Under the pieces are notes generated by a model, which worked only from the letters and a program-made list of their open reading frames with translations, was not told the origin of the DNA and did not search any database. A program made the translations under genes and the position numbers. Shown here in pieces: positions 42,498 through 50,250 of a stretch of 51,404 nucleotides of DNA. Within the stretch, counting starts at the first letter, position 1; the number at the start of each line of letters is the position of its first letter. The DNA is from an uncultured Collinsella sp. (GTDB taxonomy: Bacteria > Actinomycetota > Coriobacteriia > Coriobacteriales > Coriobacteriaceae): contig UQMY01000018.1 of assembly GCA_900542325.1 (NCBI GenBank), forward strand, positions 1 through 51,404, written 5' to 3'.

Positions 42498-43436
42498 ATG
42501 ACTACCGATAAGCCGATCGATGTTGCGATTATCGGTGGCGGCCCCGCGGGCTATGCTGCCGCCATTTATGCTGCGCGTGCCAACCTGACGACGACCGTGA
42601 TTGAGCAGGGCATGTCGGGAGGGCAGATCGCCACAACCAATGAGGTCGAGAACTATCCGGGTTTCCCGCTCCTGAGTGGCGCCGAACTCGGCGAGCGTTT
42701 TCAGCAGCATGCAGAGGGCCTGGGAGCACAGGTTACATGGAGCATGGTTACGGGTATCGATTACGATGCCGATGCAGCGTTGTTTACGGTGCATCACGAT
42801 ATGGGCGATACGCTGGCCTCGAGCGTTATCGCTTGCATGGGTGCCACGCCGCGTCCGGCAGGTTTCGCAGGCGAGGATACGTATCGCGGTCGTGGCGTTT
42901 CATATTGCGCAACATGTGACGGCATGTTCTTCCGCGCCAAACAGGTCTTTGTAATCGGTGGTGGCAATTCGGCATGCGAAGAGGCGCTGTTCCTGTCAGA
43001 CATTGCCACCAGCGTGACCATCGTGCTGCGCCGCGACCAGTTTCGTGCGCCGGATGGTGTTGTTCAGAAAGTACTCGAAAAGGACAATATTACAGTTAGG
43101 TACCAAACTAGTATTGTGGAGCTCTCGGGCGAAGCAATGCCAACGACGATCACCTTTAAGGACAATGCATCCGGTGAGACTCATACCGAGTCATTTGAAC
43201 CTGGCTCGTTTGGCATCTTTGTCTTTACGGGGATGCTGCCGCATACCGAGCTGGTTGAGCATCTAGTCGATCTGGCTCCTGACGGCGGCATTGTCACCGA
43301 CGATTCGATGGCCACCCGTACGCCCGGCTTATTCGCAGCCGGCGATATCCGTTCCAAGCGTTTACGCCAGGTTGTGACCGCCGTTTCGGACGGAGCCATA
43401 GCAGCAACGAGCGCATACGCGTTTCTCCGTGAATAA
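42498..43436 (+). CDS. trxB: Thioredoxin reductase
   Basis: A 312-residue NADPH-dependent flavoenzyme that reduces thioredoxin. The FAD-binding GGGPAGYAAAIYAARA is N-terminal, the redox pair is CATC (Cys137, Cys140) in YCATCDGMFF, the NADPH site is GGGNSACEEA, and the FAD C-terminal motif is GLFAAGDIR. Length matches the low-molecular-weight type. ATG 42498 follows CGAAAGGA. It is transcribed alone and closed by a terminator. Confidence 0.96.
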   Translation: MTTDKPIDVAIIGGGPAGYAAAIYAARANLTTTVIEQGMSGGQIATTNEVENYPGFPLLSGAELGERFQQHAEGLGAQVTWSMVTGIDYDADAALFTVHHDMGDTLASSVIACMGATPRPAGFAGEDTYRGRGVSYCATCDGMFFRAKQVFVIGGGNSACEEALFLSDIATSVTIVLRRDQFRAPDGVVQKVLEKDNITVRYQTSIVELSGEAMPTTITFKDNASGETHTESFEPGSFGIFVFTGMLPHTELVEHLVDLAPDGGIVTDDSMATRTPGLFAAGDIRSKRLRQVVTAVSDGAIAATSAYAFLRE

Positions 43437-43476
43437 GTACGATAATATATCTTATGTAAGGTTGCTATCTTTACAC

Positions 43477-43520
43477 AAAGTGGTTGGACGATGCATCAAT
43501 GTGTTGTCCAACCACTTTTA
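43477..43520 (+). terminator. Terminator of trxB
   Basis: AAAGTGGTTGGAC and GTCCAACCACTTT form a perfect 13-bp stem with a loop of about 16 bases, followed by TA. Confidence 0.85.
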
Positions 43521-43536
43521 CTTGCCGGCTATGTGG

Positions 43537-43560
43537 TATGCAAAACTAGATAACCTAGAA
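43537..43560. promoter_or_regulatory. Candidate operator before the DUF1836 gene
   Basis: TATGCAAAACTAGATA shares CAAAACTAGATA with the inverted repeat before degV (45216-45227). CTAGATAACCTAG provides local symmetry. It lies about 40 bases before the DUF1836 start codon, so it may be an autoregulatory site. Confidence 0.5.
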
Positions 43561-43590
43561 TACAATATAGTAAATGAACGGAGGACCTTT

Positions 43591-44202
43591 ATGAACCACG
43601 TTAAACACGTTATTCCGATGTCCGATTCGTCGGTCAGTATTAAGCCTGAGGATATTCAGCCCACGGTGCTGCCCGATGCATTTATTCAGTCCGAAATCGT
43701 GTGCAAACTCAATACGTTGAGTCTGTCGCGCTATGACCAGTTGCCCAATGTGACGCTCTATCGCGACCAGGTTATTGAGTATGTTGCGCTGTGGATGGAG
43801 CCGCTGTCCATTTGCGTTGAGCAGCCCGTCATTACGCCATCGATGATCAACAACTACGTTAAGGTCGGCCTGGTGCCTGCTCCGGTTAAAAAGCAATATG
43901 GCCGCGAGCAGATTGCCCGCCTGATCGCTATCTGCCTCTTTAAGCAGGTGTTACCTATTGCTGCGGTGCAGGCACTCTTTAACATTCAGCGTTTGAGCTA
44001 CGATGCCCCGACGGCCTTCGATTATGTGGTCGATCAGCTCGAGGCATCGATTCGTTCGGCGTTTTCCGTCGAACAGACGCCGGTTCCCGATACGGCGCAT
44101 CAGGTAACGCGTGAGTCGCTGCTTGTGCGCAGTGCGGTTTCATCCTTCGTTTCGAAGGCGTACCTGATGAGCTATCTAAAGTTTAATGGGTTTAATAGCT
44201 AG
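43591..44202 (+). CDS. DUF1836 MerR-like transcriptional regulator
   Basis: A 203-residue protein. The central region (about residues 85-120: PSMINNYVKVGLVPAPVKKQYGREQIARLI) fits DUF1836, a MerR-like HTH group. The N- and C-terminal parts are probably dimerisation or effector regions. ATG 43591 has GGAGG upstream; the longer in-frame extension covers the trxB terminator and is rejected. It converges with degV, and a sequence shared by the two promoter regions suggests it may control both. Confidence 0.8.
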   Translation: MNHVKHVIPMSDSSVSIKPEDIQPTVLPDAFIQSEIVCKLNTLSLSRYDQLPNVTLYRDQVIEYVALWMEPLSICVEQPVITPSMINNYVKVGLVPAPVKKQYGREQIARLIAICLFKQVLPIAAVQALFNIQRLSYDAPTAFDYVVDQLEASIRSAFSVEQTPVPDTAHQVTRESLLVRSAVSSFVSKAYLMSYLKFNGFNS

Positions 44203-44214
44203 CCAACGTATATA

Positions 44215-44262
44215 ACGGGCGGAACAAAGGGCCATCTGTCACTTTGTCCCGCCCGTATTTTT
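44215..44262. terminator. Terminator between convergent DUF1836 and degV genes
   Basis: ACGGGCGG and CCGCCCGT, supported by ACAAAG/CTTTGT inside, form a long stem followed by ATTTTTG on the plus strand. It probably serves both convergent genes. Confidence 0.85.
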
Positions 44263-44275
44263 GCTTGGTTGGACG

Positions 44276-45142
44276 TTATTGGCCCGAAGCCACGCCCATG
44301 CCGTAGCCGATAATGAGCCCATGCATTTCGGCATAGTATGAATCTAGCCCGTTACAGGGCATGATGATAGTCTTGGAGCCTGGCCAGCGCTCCACAATGC
44401 GGCTGGCAAGTGCCTGGGCGCCTGTCTCATTTTCCACATGGTCGATGACGACCTCGCCGCCCGTAAAACCCTCGGCTTCCATGGTATCGATGATCTTGTT
44501 GAGCATCTTCTTTTCGCCACGCGTGTGCCCGACGAGTTCGATTTTACCGGCCTCGCTCGCCGTGCCCAAAATGCGGATATTGAGCTTGTTGGCAATGACG
44601 CCGGCTGCCTTAGGGATACGTCCGGCTTTGGCGAGGTTTTCGTAATTGCACAAGCTGAAGAGGATTTTGCTGTTCTGCTCAAGGCTATCGAAGTATGCGC
44701 AAGCGTCCTCGAATGAGACATCCGGGTTGCTTGCAAGATAACGATCAAACAGCAAGAAGATCAGGTCCATCTTGCCGCCTGCTGCCCGCGAATTAACCAG
44801 GTGAATCTGACGATTGGGCTCTTCGGCAAGAACCATATCGCGAGCCGTGGCTGCCGCGTTGTAGCTGCCCGACACGCCCTCAGAGATCGGCATGCAGATG
44901 GTCTTGTCTGCCAATTTGAAGAGCTCGGCCCACTCCCCTACGCTGGGACAAGCGCTCGAAGAAGCGTTCGTCTCCGCCTGAACAGCGCAGTTGAGCTCAT
45001 GTACATCGAGCGAAAGGTCATCGACGAATTCACGCTCCCCCACTCGAATTTTGAGGGGCGCAAATGCAAAGGTGGTATGGGGCGCGGTCGGTTGCCAATC
45101 GCGGAGGTTACAGCTTGAATCTGAGATAAGTGCCCAGCTCAT
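44276..45142 (-). CDS. DegV-family fatty acid-binding protein
   Basis: A 288-residue cytoplasmic protein of the DegV (FakB-like) family, which binds fatty acids and in several Gram-positive bacteria presents them to the fatty acid kinase FakA. WALISDSSCNLRDW at the N-terminus, PISEGVSGSYNAA and INSRAAGG-like (here VNSRAAGG) are the usual lipid-binding signatures. The start is ATG 45142 with AGAAAGGA upstream. A fakA homologue is not in this window. Confidence 0.9.
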   Translation of the reverse strand: MSWALISDSSCNLRDWQPTAPHTTFAFAPLKIRVGEREFVDDLSLDVHELNCAVQAETNASSSACPSVGEWAELFKLADKTICMPISEGVSGSYNAAATARDMVLAEEPNRQIHLVNSRAAGGKMDLIFLLFDRYLASNPDVSFEDACAYFDSLEQNSKILFSLCNYENLAKAGRIPKAAGVIANKLNIRILGTASEAGKIELVGHTRGEKKMLNKIIDTMEAEGFTGGEVVIDHVENETGAQALASRIVERWPGSKTIIMPCNGLDSYYAEMHGLIIGYGMGVASGQ

Positions 45143-45155
45143 AGAGGGTCCTTTC

Positions 45156-45177
45156 TAATTGTTCCTAAACAATTATA
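45156..45177 (-). promoter_or_regulatory. degV -10 element overlapped by an 8-bp inverted repeat
   Basis: TATAAT on the minus strand (45172-45177) is the likely -10. TAATTGTT and AACAATTA (45156-45175, four-base spacer) overlap it and the start site, a natural place for a repressor. Confidence 0.6.
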
Positions 45178-45197
45178 GCCTTCTTGCAAACCGATTG

Positions 45198-45232
45198 GGC
45201 CGCTATCTAGTATTCAAAACTAGATAGCGGCC
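45198..45232. promoter_or_regulatory. 14-bp perfect inverted repeat upstream of degV
   Basis: GGCCGCTATCTAGT (45198-45211) and ACTAGATAGCGGCC (45219-45232) are separated by seven bases and sit just upstream of the degV -35 position. The right half with its spacer (CAAAACTAGATA) recurs before the DUF1836 gene. No T run follows on either strand, so it reads as an operator rather than a terminator. Confidence 0.7.
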
Positions 45233-45246
45233 TGCACTAAAGGGAA

Positions 45247-45288
45247 ATGAATGGACCCCATGGCTCAAAGCCACGAGGTCCATATCCA
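45247..45288 (-). terminator. Probable terminator of the NlpC/P60 gene
   Basis: On the minus strand ATGGACC and GGTCCAT, with GGCT/AGCC inside, form a hairpin followed by TCATTTCCCTTT. The T run is weak. Confidence 0.5.
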
Positions 45289-45306
45289 TTTGCTTTATCT
45301 GAATAC

Positions 45307-46434
45307 TTAGTAGCGAACGAAGATATAGTTGTTGTTCATGCCGGCGGCAACGGAGCTGATGATAACACCTGTGTTGTAGTCGGAAGCATGAATCATCTGA
45401 CCACCACCGATGTAAATGCCGGTGTGGTACGAGTTGACCACAACGTCACCGGGCTGCGGATCGGACACACGCGTCCAGCCCATAAAGGTACCCGTGGTGC
45501 CGAGGCGGCAATAGCGACCCGTGAGGCAATAGCTAACAAAACCAGAGCAGTCGAAGCTGTTCGGTCCAATTCCGCCCCAGGAATAGGCGCAACCAAGCTT
45601 GCTGTATGCACGCGAGACAACAGAACCGCCATCGACGGACTGGCTCGGAGCAGAAGGCGTCGGAGCCGGAGCGGGCGTGGAGGGCTGCGGTGTAGGAGCA
45701 GGTGCCGGCGTAGGAGCCGGAGTGTTGCCGCCCTGGTTGTTGTTATTGCTGGTCTGGCCACCGTTGTTGGTGTTCTCGGTCGTACCGGCAGTCTCGTTGC
45801 TCACCGTGGCCTTCTCGGCAGTGCTGGCGTTGATGCCGGCCTGCAGCGCGGCGTTGGCCTCGGCCTCTGCGGCAAGCTCGGCCTGCAGCTGCGAATCCAG
45901 GGAGTTTACGACGTTCTGGGCTTCAGCCTGCTGGGCGTTAAGCTCGTCGACCTTCTTTTGCGTGGTGGCGACGTTCTTCTCCTGCTCGGCCTGCTTATCG
46001 GTGAGCTGCTGCTTAAGCTCCTTGACCTCTTGGATGGTCTTGGCCTGCTTGTCGGACACCTTGCCGTAGTAGAACAGGCGGTTGAGCATATCGCTCAGAT
46101 CATCGACACCCGTCAAAACCTGAAGCAGGCTCAGACCGCCGGTTTTGTACTCGCCGGCGACATAGGTCGAGAGCTTGGCCTGACCATCGGCGATCTCCTG
46201 CTGCTTTTGCGTGATCTCGCCAGCAGTCTGATCGAGCGCCTGCGTCTGCGTGGCAAGCTCATCGTAAATCTGCTGGGTTTGGGTGCCGATCTGCTCGAGT
46301 TTCGTACGAGCAGCGGCAAGGTCGGATGCGGTATCGGCGTAGGCAGGAGCCGCGAGGCCCAAGCCCAAAACACAAGCGAGGGTTGCCGTAGCAGCGCAGC
46401 GTGCCATGTTTTTGTGCGTGTTTGCTGTGCGCAT
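45307..46434 (-). CDS. Secreted NlpC/P60 peptidoglycan endopeptidase
   Basis: A 375-residue exported hydrolase. A signal peptide (about residues 1-33, ending APAYA) is followed by a coiled-coil region (about 35-190), a low-complexity Asn/Gly/Pro/Thr linker (about 200-260), and a C-terminal NlpC/P60 domain. The catalytic Cys is in NSFDCSGFVSYC and the His in NSYHTGIYIGGGQMIHA. The plan resembles RipA/PcsB-like division hydrolases, where the coiled coil restrains activity or contacts FtsEX. It lies 32 bases downstream of apt on the same strand. Confidence 0.92.
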   Translation of the reverse strand: MRTANTHKNMARCAATATLACVLGLGLAAPAYADTASDLAAARTKLEQIGTQTQQIYDELATQTQALDQTAGEITQKQQEIADGQAKLSTYVAGEYKTGGLSLLQVLTGVDDLSDMLNRLFYYGKVSDKQAKTIQEVKELKQQLTDKQAEQEKNVATTQKKVDELNAQQAEAQNVVNSLDSQLQAELAAEAEANAALQAGINASTAEKATVSNETAGTTENTNNGGQTSNNNNQGGNTPAPTPAPAPTPQPSTPAPAPTPSAPSQSVDGGSVVSRAYSKLGCAYSWGGIGPNSFDCSGFVSYCLTGRYCRLGTTGTFMGWTRVSDPQPGDVVVNSYHTGIYIGGGQMIHASDYNTGVIISSVAAGMNNNYIFVRY

Positions 46435-46466
46435 GTAGCTTCCTTTCCAGTAACTAAGGGTAACGG

Positions 46467-46997
46467 CTAGTCTACCGTCACCAGGCTAAAGAGCTCCACA
46501 TCGTCATCAGACGGCGTGAGCTTCTCGCGCGGGTTGAGAAACGCAAGCTCAAGTATACAACCGTAACCGATAAGCTTTGCGCCCATATCTCGCACCAGTT
46601 TACCTGTTGCCTCGACGGTTCCGCCCGTCGCGACCAAGTCGTCCAGAATCAACACGGTATCTTTAGAGCTGATAGCGTCGGCATGGATCTCAATTGAATC
46701 GGTGCCGTACTCGAGCTCGTAGCTCTGGCTTACGGTCTCGCGCGGCAGCTTGCCCGGTTTACGTGCGGGAACAAAGCCGGCGCCAAGGGCTACAGCCACC
46801 GGTACGCCAACCATAAAGCCTCGAGCCTCGGGACCCACGACCTTGGTGATTCCCATGCCGGCAAAGTGCTCGGCGAGGGTATCGGTCATGGCTTTGAGCG
46901 CCTCGGGATTGCCAAAGAGCGGCGTGATGTCTTTAAAGATGACTCCGGGCTCGGGATAGTCGGGGATGTCGACGATTTGAGATTCGAAGTCGTACAT
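46467..46997 (-). CDS. apt: Adenine phosphoribosyltransferase
   Basis: A 176-residue purine-salvage enzyme that makes AMP from adenine and PRPP. The N-terminal PDYPEPGVIFKDITPLFG is family-typical, the PRPP-binding loop is VLILDDLVATGGTVEA, and GPEARGFMVGVPVA is conserved. ATG 46997 is favoured by GAAAGG upstream; an in-frame ATG at 47012 gives a five-residue longer form. It follows the MerR gene by 40 bases. Confidence 0.95.
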   Translation of the reverse strand: MYDFESQIVDIPDYPEPGVIFKDITPLFGNPEALKAMTDTLAEHFAGMGITKVVGPEARGFMVGVPVAVALGAGFVPARKPGKLPRETVSQSYELEYGTDSIEIHADAISSKDTVLILDDLVATGGTVEATGKLVRDMGAKLIGYGCILELAFLNPREKLTPSDDDVELFSLVTVD

Positions 46998-47037
46998 TGC
47001 ATGACCTTTCAATGGGTTGCCGGATAAGCGGCAGCGG

Positions 47038-47916
47038 TTATTTGCCCGCCGTGGCGGTGCCGGAGTGCGAAGGGGCGACGACCTTGAGCGGCTTTACGAG
47101 AGAATCCTCGTGCGAAGCCGGCGCGGCAGTTTCTTCGTTTTTGGCCTTGGTGGACTCGGAGCGAGCGATTTCCTCATCGAGTGCATCGATGTCGGCGTCC
47201 TCGACCACGGCGTTGAGCGACTCAAAAACGCGGTTCTTGAGCAGCGCAGTGTGCACACCCTCGGTCAGGTCGTGAAGCTTCTTAAACGCACGCTCGAGCT
47301 TGGCGTCGCGTTCGTCGTCGGAAGTGTCCATGCCGAGCATACTCACGAGCACCTGCTCAAACATCGAGGACTCGCGGTTTGCCGAAGATACGTACTGGCG
47401 CAGGTTGCGGGGCTCGATATGGAAGCGTGACAGCTCGGAGCAGTAACGGATGATCGGGAAATCGCGGCCATCGACAAGCTCGCGGTTCTGCGGGCTCTTG
47501 ATGATGCGAATGAGGTCGTTTTCGGCCAGGGAGCGGATAAACGAGATCTCGACGCCCAGCATATCGGGAATGGTCTCGATGGGATGCAGCTTTTGTTTGG
47601 TCTCCTTGGGCTCCGTCTTAAGCGGAACATCGGACAGCAAGCCCACCTCGTAGGCGAGCGTTGACAGGTCCGTGGCGTTTTCCAAGCGCTGCTTAATCAC
47701 GTTGAGCGGCATGTAGCGGGTCTTCTGCAAGTGCAGGATGACCTCCAGGCGATCAACGTCCTCCTTAGAGTACTGACGGTATCCCTTAGGCGTACGATGA
47801 GGGGTAATGAGCCCCTCATCTTCTAGAAATCTAATTTTTGAGTTCGAAAGATCGGGGTATGCGCCTCGAAGTAGGTTGACGACTTGGCCGATACTCAGAT
47901 AGTTGCGTTCGGCCAT
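47038..47916 (-). CDS. MerR-family regulator, FtsR-like
   Basis: A 292-residue regulator with an N-terminal MerR winged helix (LSIGQVVNLLRGAYPDLSNS through TPKGYRQYSKEDVDRLE). The long C-terminal region is not recognised in detail and ends in an Ala/Lys/Glu-rich tail. In mycobacteria and corynebacteria the MerR gene next to the FHA gene garA/odhI encodes FtsR, an activator of ftsZ. The same neighbourhood here (FHA three bases upstream) supports that assignment, but ftsZ control is inference. Confidence 0.8.
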   Translation of the reverse strand: MAERNYLSIGQVVNLLRGAYPDLSNSKIRFLEDEGLITPHRTPKGYRQYSKEDVDRLEVILHLQKTRYMPLNVIKQRLENATDLSTLAYEVGLLSDVPLKTEPKETKQKLHPIETIPDMLGVEISFIRSLAENDLIRIIKSPQNRELVDGRDFPIIRYCSELSRFHIEPRNLRQYVSSANRESSMFEQVLVSMLGMDTSDDERDAKLERAFKKLHDLTEGVHTALLKNRVFESLNAVVEDADIDALDEEIARSESTKAKNEETAAPASHEDSLVKPLKVVAPSHSGTATAGK

Positions 47917-47919
47917 GCC

Positions 47920-48354
47920 CTACTCACCGGTTTCGATGCGCTCCGGCGTGCTCTCGTGGTAGATGAGCGTAAACGTACCGATCTGGACGGAAGAACCGTC
48001 GTGCAGCGGGGCCGCATTGACGATGGCACCGTCGACCCAGGTGCCATTGAGCGAGCCCAAGTCCTCGATGCGAGCGCCGAGGCCCTCGCGGATAATGCGC
48101 GCGTGGCTGCGCGATACGGTCATGTCATTGAGGAAGATGCCGTTCGCAGGATCGCGGCCGATGGTGGTCACGTCGTCCTCGAGCTCAAAGGCGGCACCAG
48201 TCTGCGGACCCTTGACGATGGACAGAACGGGGGCGGTGATGCGCACGTTGGCCATGAGGTCGGGAACGGTGACGTCGCTTGAAGGCACGCGGAATACGCA
48301 GGTAGCGTCAGCAGTCTTATCATTCTGAGGCATATTGTTAACCATGTTGTCCAT
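47920..48354 (-). CDS. FHA-domain protein, GarA/OdhI-like
   Basis: A 144-residue protein with a C-terminal FHA phosphothreonine-binding domain (about residues 48-135; TIGRDPANGIFLNDMTVSRSHA, LGSLNGTWVDG). The N-terminal tail has DATCVFR, aligning with the ETTSVFR motif of GarA/OdhI whose threonines are phosphorylated and control binding to 2-oxoglutarate enzymes. Here Thr18 would be the equivalent residue and a second Thr is at 14. ATG 48354 is preferred because TTAGGGG lies just upstream. Forms an operon with the MerR gene. Confidence 0.85.
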   Translation of the reverse strand: MDNMVNNMPQNDKTADATCVFRVPSSDVTVPDLMANVRITAPVLSIVKGPQTGAAFELEDDVTTIGRDPANGIFLNDMTVSRSHARIIREGLGARIEDLGSLNGTWVDGAIVNAAPLHDGSSVQIGTFTLIYHESTPERIETGE

Positions 48355-48420
48355 GACAACCCCTAACTTATCGCGGACGTGCCGCAAATAATGAACCGTA
48401 CGTAATCATACCCCAACGAA

Positions 48421-49125
48421 TCAGTCTTCGATTTCAGGGTTCAGAAAGTCGATGTCCTCGTCCTCGGGATGCGCGAGAGCCTGTTTAATGGCCACTCCGC
48501 CCTTAATGGAATAGATGACAGCCGTGAGCATGGAGAAGATCACGCCGCCGTACACAAAGAAGATGCCGAGGGGCACCGAGCTTCCGTTGAGGCCCGGGAA
48601 GGCCGTAAGGGTTGAAGGTAAAAGATGCAGGCCGTCAATAACGGGGAACCCGAGCAGCATGAGCGAGAAGCCGGTCATGAGCAGTGCAGTGGCAATCTTT
48701 CCGGGAAAGACGACATCGATGGGGCGACGGTGATAATGACGCACGATAAGCGTGCCGATGCCCAGATAGATGTCGCGGCCAATAATGAGCACGCAGACCC
48801 AGATTGGCAGCTCTCCGCGAACCACCAGCCCAAGTACGCCGGTGAACAGCAGCGCACGGTCGCAGATGGGATCCATAACCTTGCCGAGCCACGAGACCGT
48901 CTTGGTCATGCGGGCGATCTGACCGTCCATCCAGTCGGTGGAGGCGGCAACGGCGTAGATAACGATGGCGATGACGCGGTTGTTATCCGTCACAAACAGG
49001 TACAGAAATACCAGGGTGAGGATCAGGCGCGTAAAGGTGATGAAATTGGAGATCGTAAAGATCTTATTCGACGGGTAATCGGAAGTGCCGATAAGCTCCT
49101 TTTTGATCTTCTTTTTGATGCCCAC
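48421..49125 (-). CDS. CDP-alcohol phosphatidyltransferase (second PgsA-like enzyme)
   Basis: A membrane enzyme of about 234 residues with the CDP-alcohol phosphatidyltransferase motif around STDWMDGQIARMT to VMDPICDRALL (D-G-x2-A-R-x8-G-x3-D-x3-D pattern) and several hydrophobic helices. It could make phosphatidylglycerol phosphate, cardiolipin or another phospholipid headgroup. GTG 49125 is chosen because GGGGGAG sits upstream and the remaining in-frame upstream residues look non-coding. Located before the FHA-MerR pair, as pgsA2 is near garA in mycobacteria. Confidence 0.82.
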   Translation of the reverse strand: MGIKKKIKKELIGTSDYPSNKIFTISNFITFTRLILTLVFLYLFVTDNNRVIAIVIYAVAASTDWMDGQIARMTKTVSWLGKVMDPICDRALLFTGVLGLVVRGELPIWVCVLIIGRDIYLGIGTLIVRHYHRRPIDVVFPGKIATALLMTGFSLMLLGFPVIDGLHLLPSTLTAFPGLNGSSVPLGIFFVYGGVIFSMLTAVIYSIKGGVAIKQALAHPEDEDIDFLNPEIED

Positions 49126-49253
49126 AGGACTCCCCCGCTGGTTAACGACAAAACTTTCGATACTATACCCGTTCCGGCGATGTCTATCCAGCGTAAGCAT
49201 AGAGAGTCCAGACATATGGAGGGTGCTACTGGGTTGTGCGGCATTCTGCATTT

Positions 49254-49310
49254 GTGTACATCAGCCTCCAAATATGACATTTTTCGGCATCTTTGATGGC
49301 TGATGTACAC
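49254..49310. repeat. 13-bp perfect inverted repeat in the 49126-49521 intergenic region
   Basis: GTGTACATCAGCC (49254-49266) and GGCTGATGTACAC (49298-49310) enclose 31 bases including TGACATTTTTCGGCA. Nothing else was recognised in this 396-base gap apart from the expected promoter regions. It may be an operator pair, an RNA structure, or a small mobile palindrome. Confidence 0.6.
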
Positions 49311-49521
49311 GTTTTGATTCGGTGATTACATCGATCGGGAAAGTTGTTGCCTTAAGCAAATTAATCATGATGTGCGGGTCGAGAAGGGTTGGCACCAAAA
49401 GAGCCCAACGGCCGTTACGGCTTCGTTAGAAACACGCCCCACCATGGATGGTGAACCCGAAAGGTAAGGCGCGCGGGCACGGTGACTCGGCCCGCGCTCC
49501 CGGAAGAGAAAGGATAAACCC

Positions 49522-50250
49522 ATGGGTTACATGCTCGAGACGCGCGGGCTCACCAAGCGCTTTGGCCGCGGCGACCAGGCGCAGGACGCCGTGGCCGACG
49601 TGAGCCTTCATATCCGCGAGGGCGAGGTGTACGGGCTGCTCGGTCCCAACGGCGCCGGCAAGTCGACAACGCTCAAGATGATCTGCGGGATGCTGCGGCC
49701 GACGGCCGGGGAGATCCTCTTTGCCGGGCACGCCTGGCGCCGCGAGGACCTCTACGCAATCGGCAGCCTCATCGAGGAGGCGCCGCTCTACCCCAACCTC
49801 ACCGCGCGCGAGAACCTGCGCGTGCGCACCACGCTGCTGGGCCTTCCCGAGAGCCGCATAGATGAGGTGCTCGCCGCCGTGGACCTCGCGGACACCGGGA
49901 AGAAGCGCGCCGGGCGCTTCTCGATGGGGATGCGGCAGCGCCTGGGGCTCGCGCTGGCGCTGATCGCCCGGCCACGCCTGCTCGTGCTCGACGAGCCCAC
50001 CAACGGGCTCGACCCCATCGGCATCGAGGAGCTGCGCGACCAGATCCGCGGCTTCGCGGCGGCGGGTACGACGGTGATCGTCTCGAGCCACATCCTTTCC
50101 GAGGTGCAGCAGATGGCGGACACCATCGGCATCATCTGCGGGGGGCGCCTCGCCTACGAGGATGCGCTTCGGCCCGGGCAGGACCTCGAGGAACTCTTCA
50201 TGAGCTTCTGTCGGGAAGGGCGACGAGCGCGCGGGGAGGTGGCGGCATGA
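49522..50250 (+). CDS. ABC transporter ATPase, lantibiotic-immunity (LanF) type
   Basis: A 242-residue ATPase: Walker A GPNGAGKST, signature FSMGMRQRL, Walker B LLVLDEPTNGLD, and the switch His in IVSSHILSE. The sequence and the two small permeases that follow resemble LanFEG transporters protecting cells from lantibiotics, including immunity systems carried without a synthesis cluster. Third codon positions are almost all G or C, clearly more extreme than in genes to the left, suggesting recent transfer. GAGAAAGGAT precedes the ATG. The stop codon overlaps the next start (ATGA). Confidence 0.85.
   Translation: MGYMLETRGLTKRFGRGDQAQDAVADVSLHIREGEVYGLLGPNGAGKSTTLKMICGMLRPTAGEILFAGHAWRREDLYAIGSLIEEAPLYPNLTARENLRVRTTLLGLPESRIDEVLAAVDLADTGKKRAGRFSMGMRQRLGLALALIARPRLLVLDEPTNGLDPIGIEELRDQIRGFAAAGTTVIVSSHILSEVQQMADTIGIICGGRLAYEDALRPGQDLEELFMSFCREGRRARGEVAA

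Noticed and set aside
45247..46470. 407-codon plus-strand open frame opposite the NlpC/P60 gene
   Set aside because: Its repeats of Leu/Gly/Arg arise from the reverse of the coiled-coil codons; the minus-strand gene has a signal peptide and catalytic residues.
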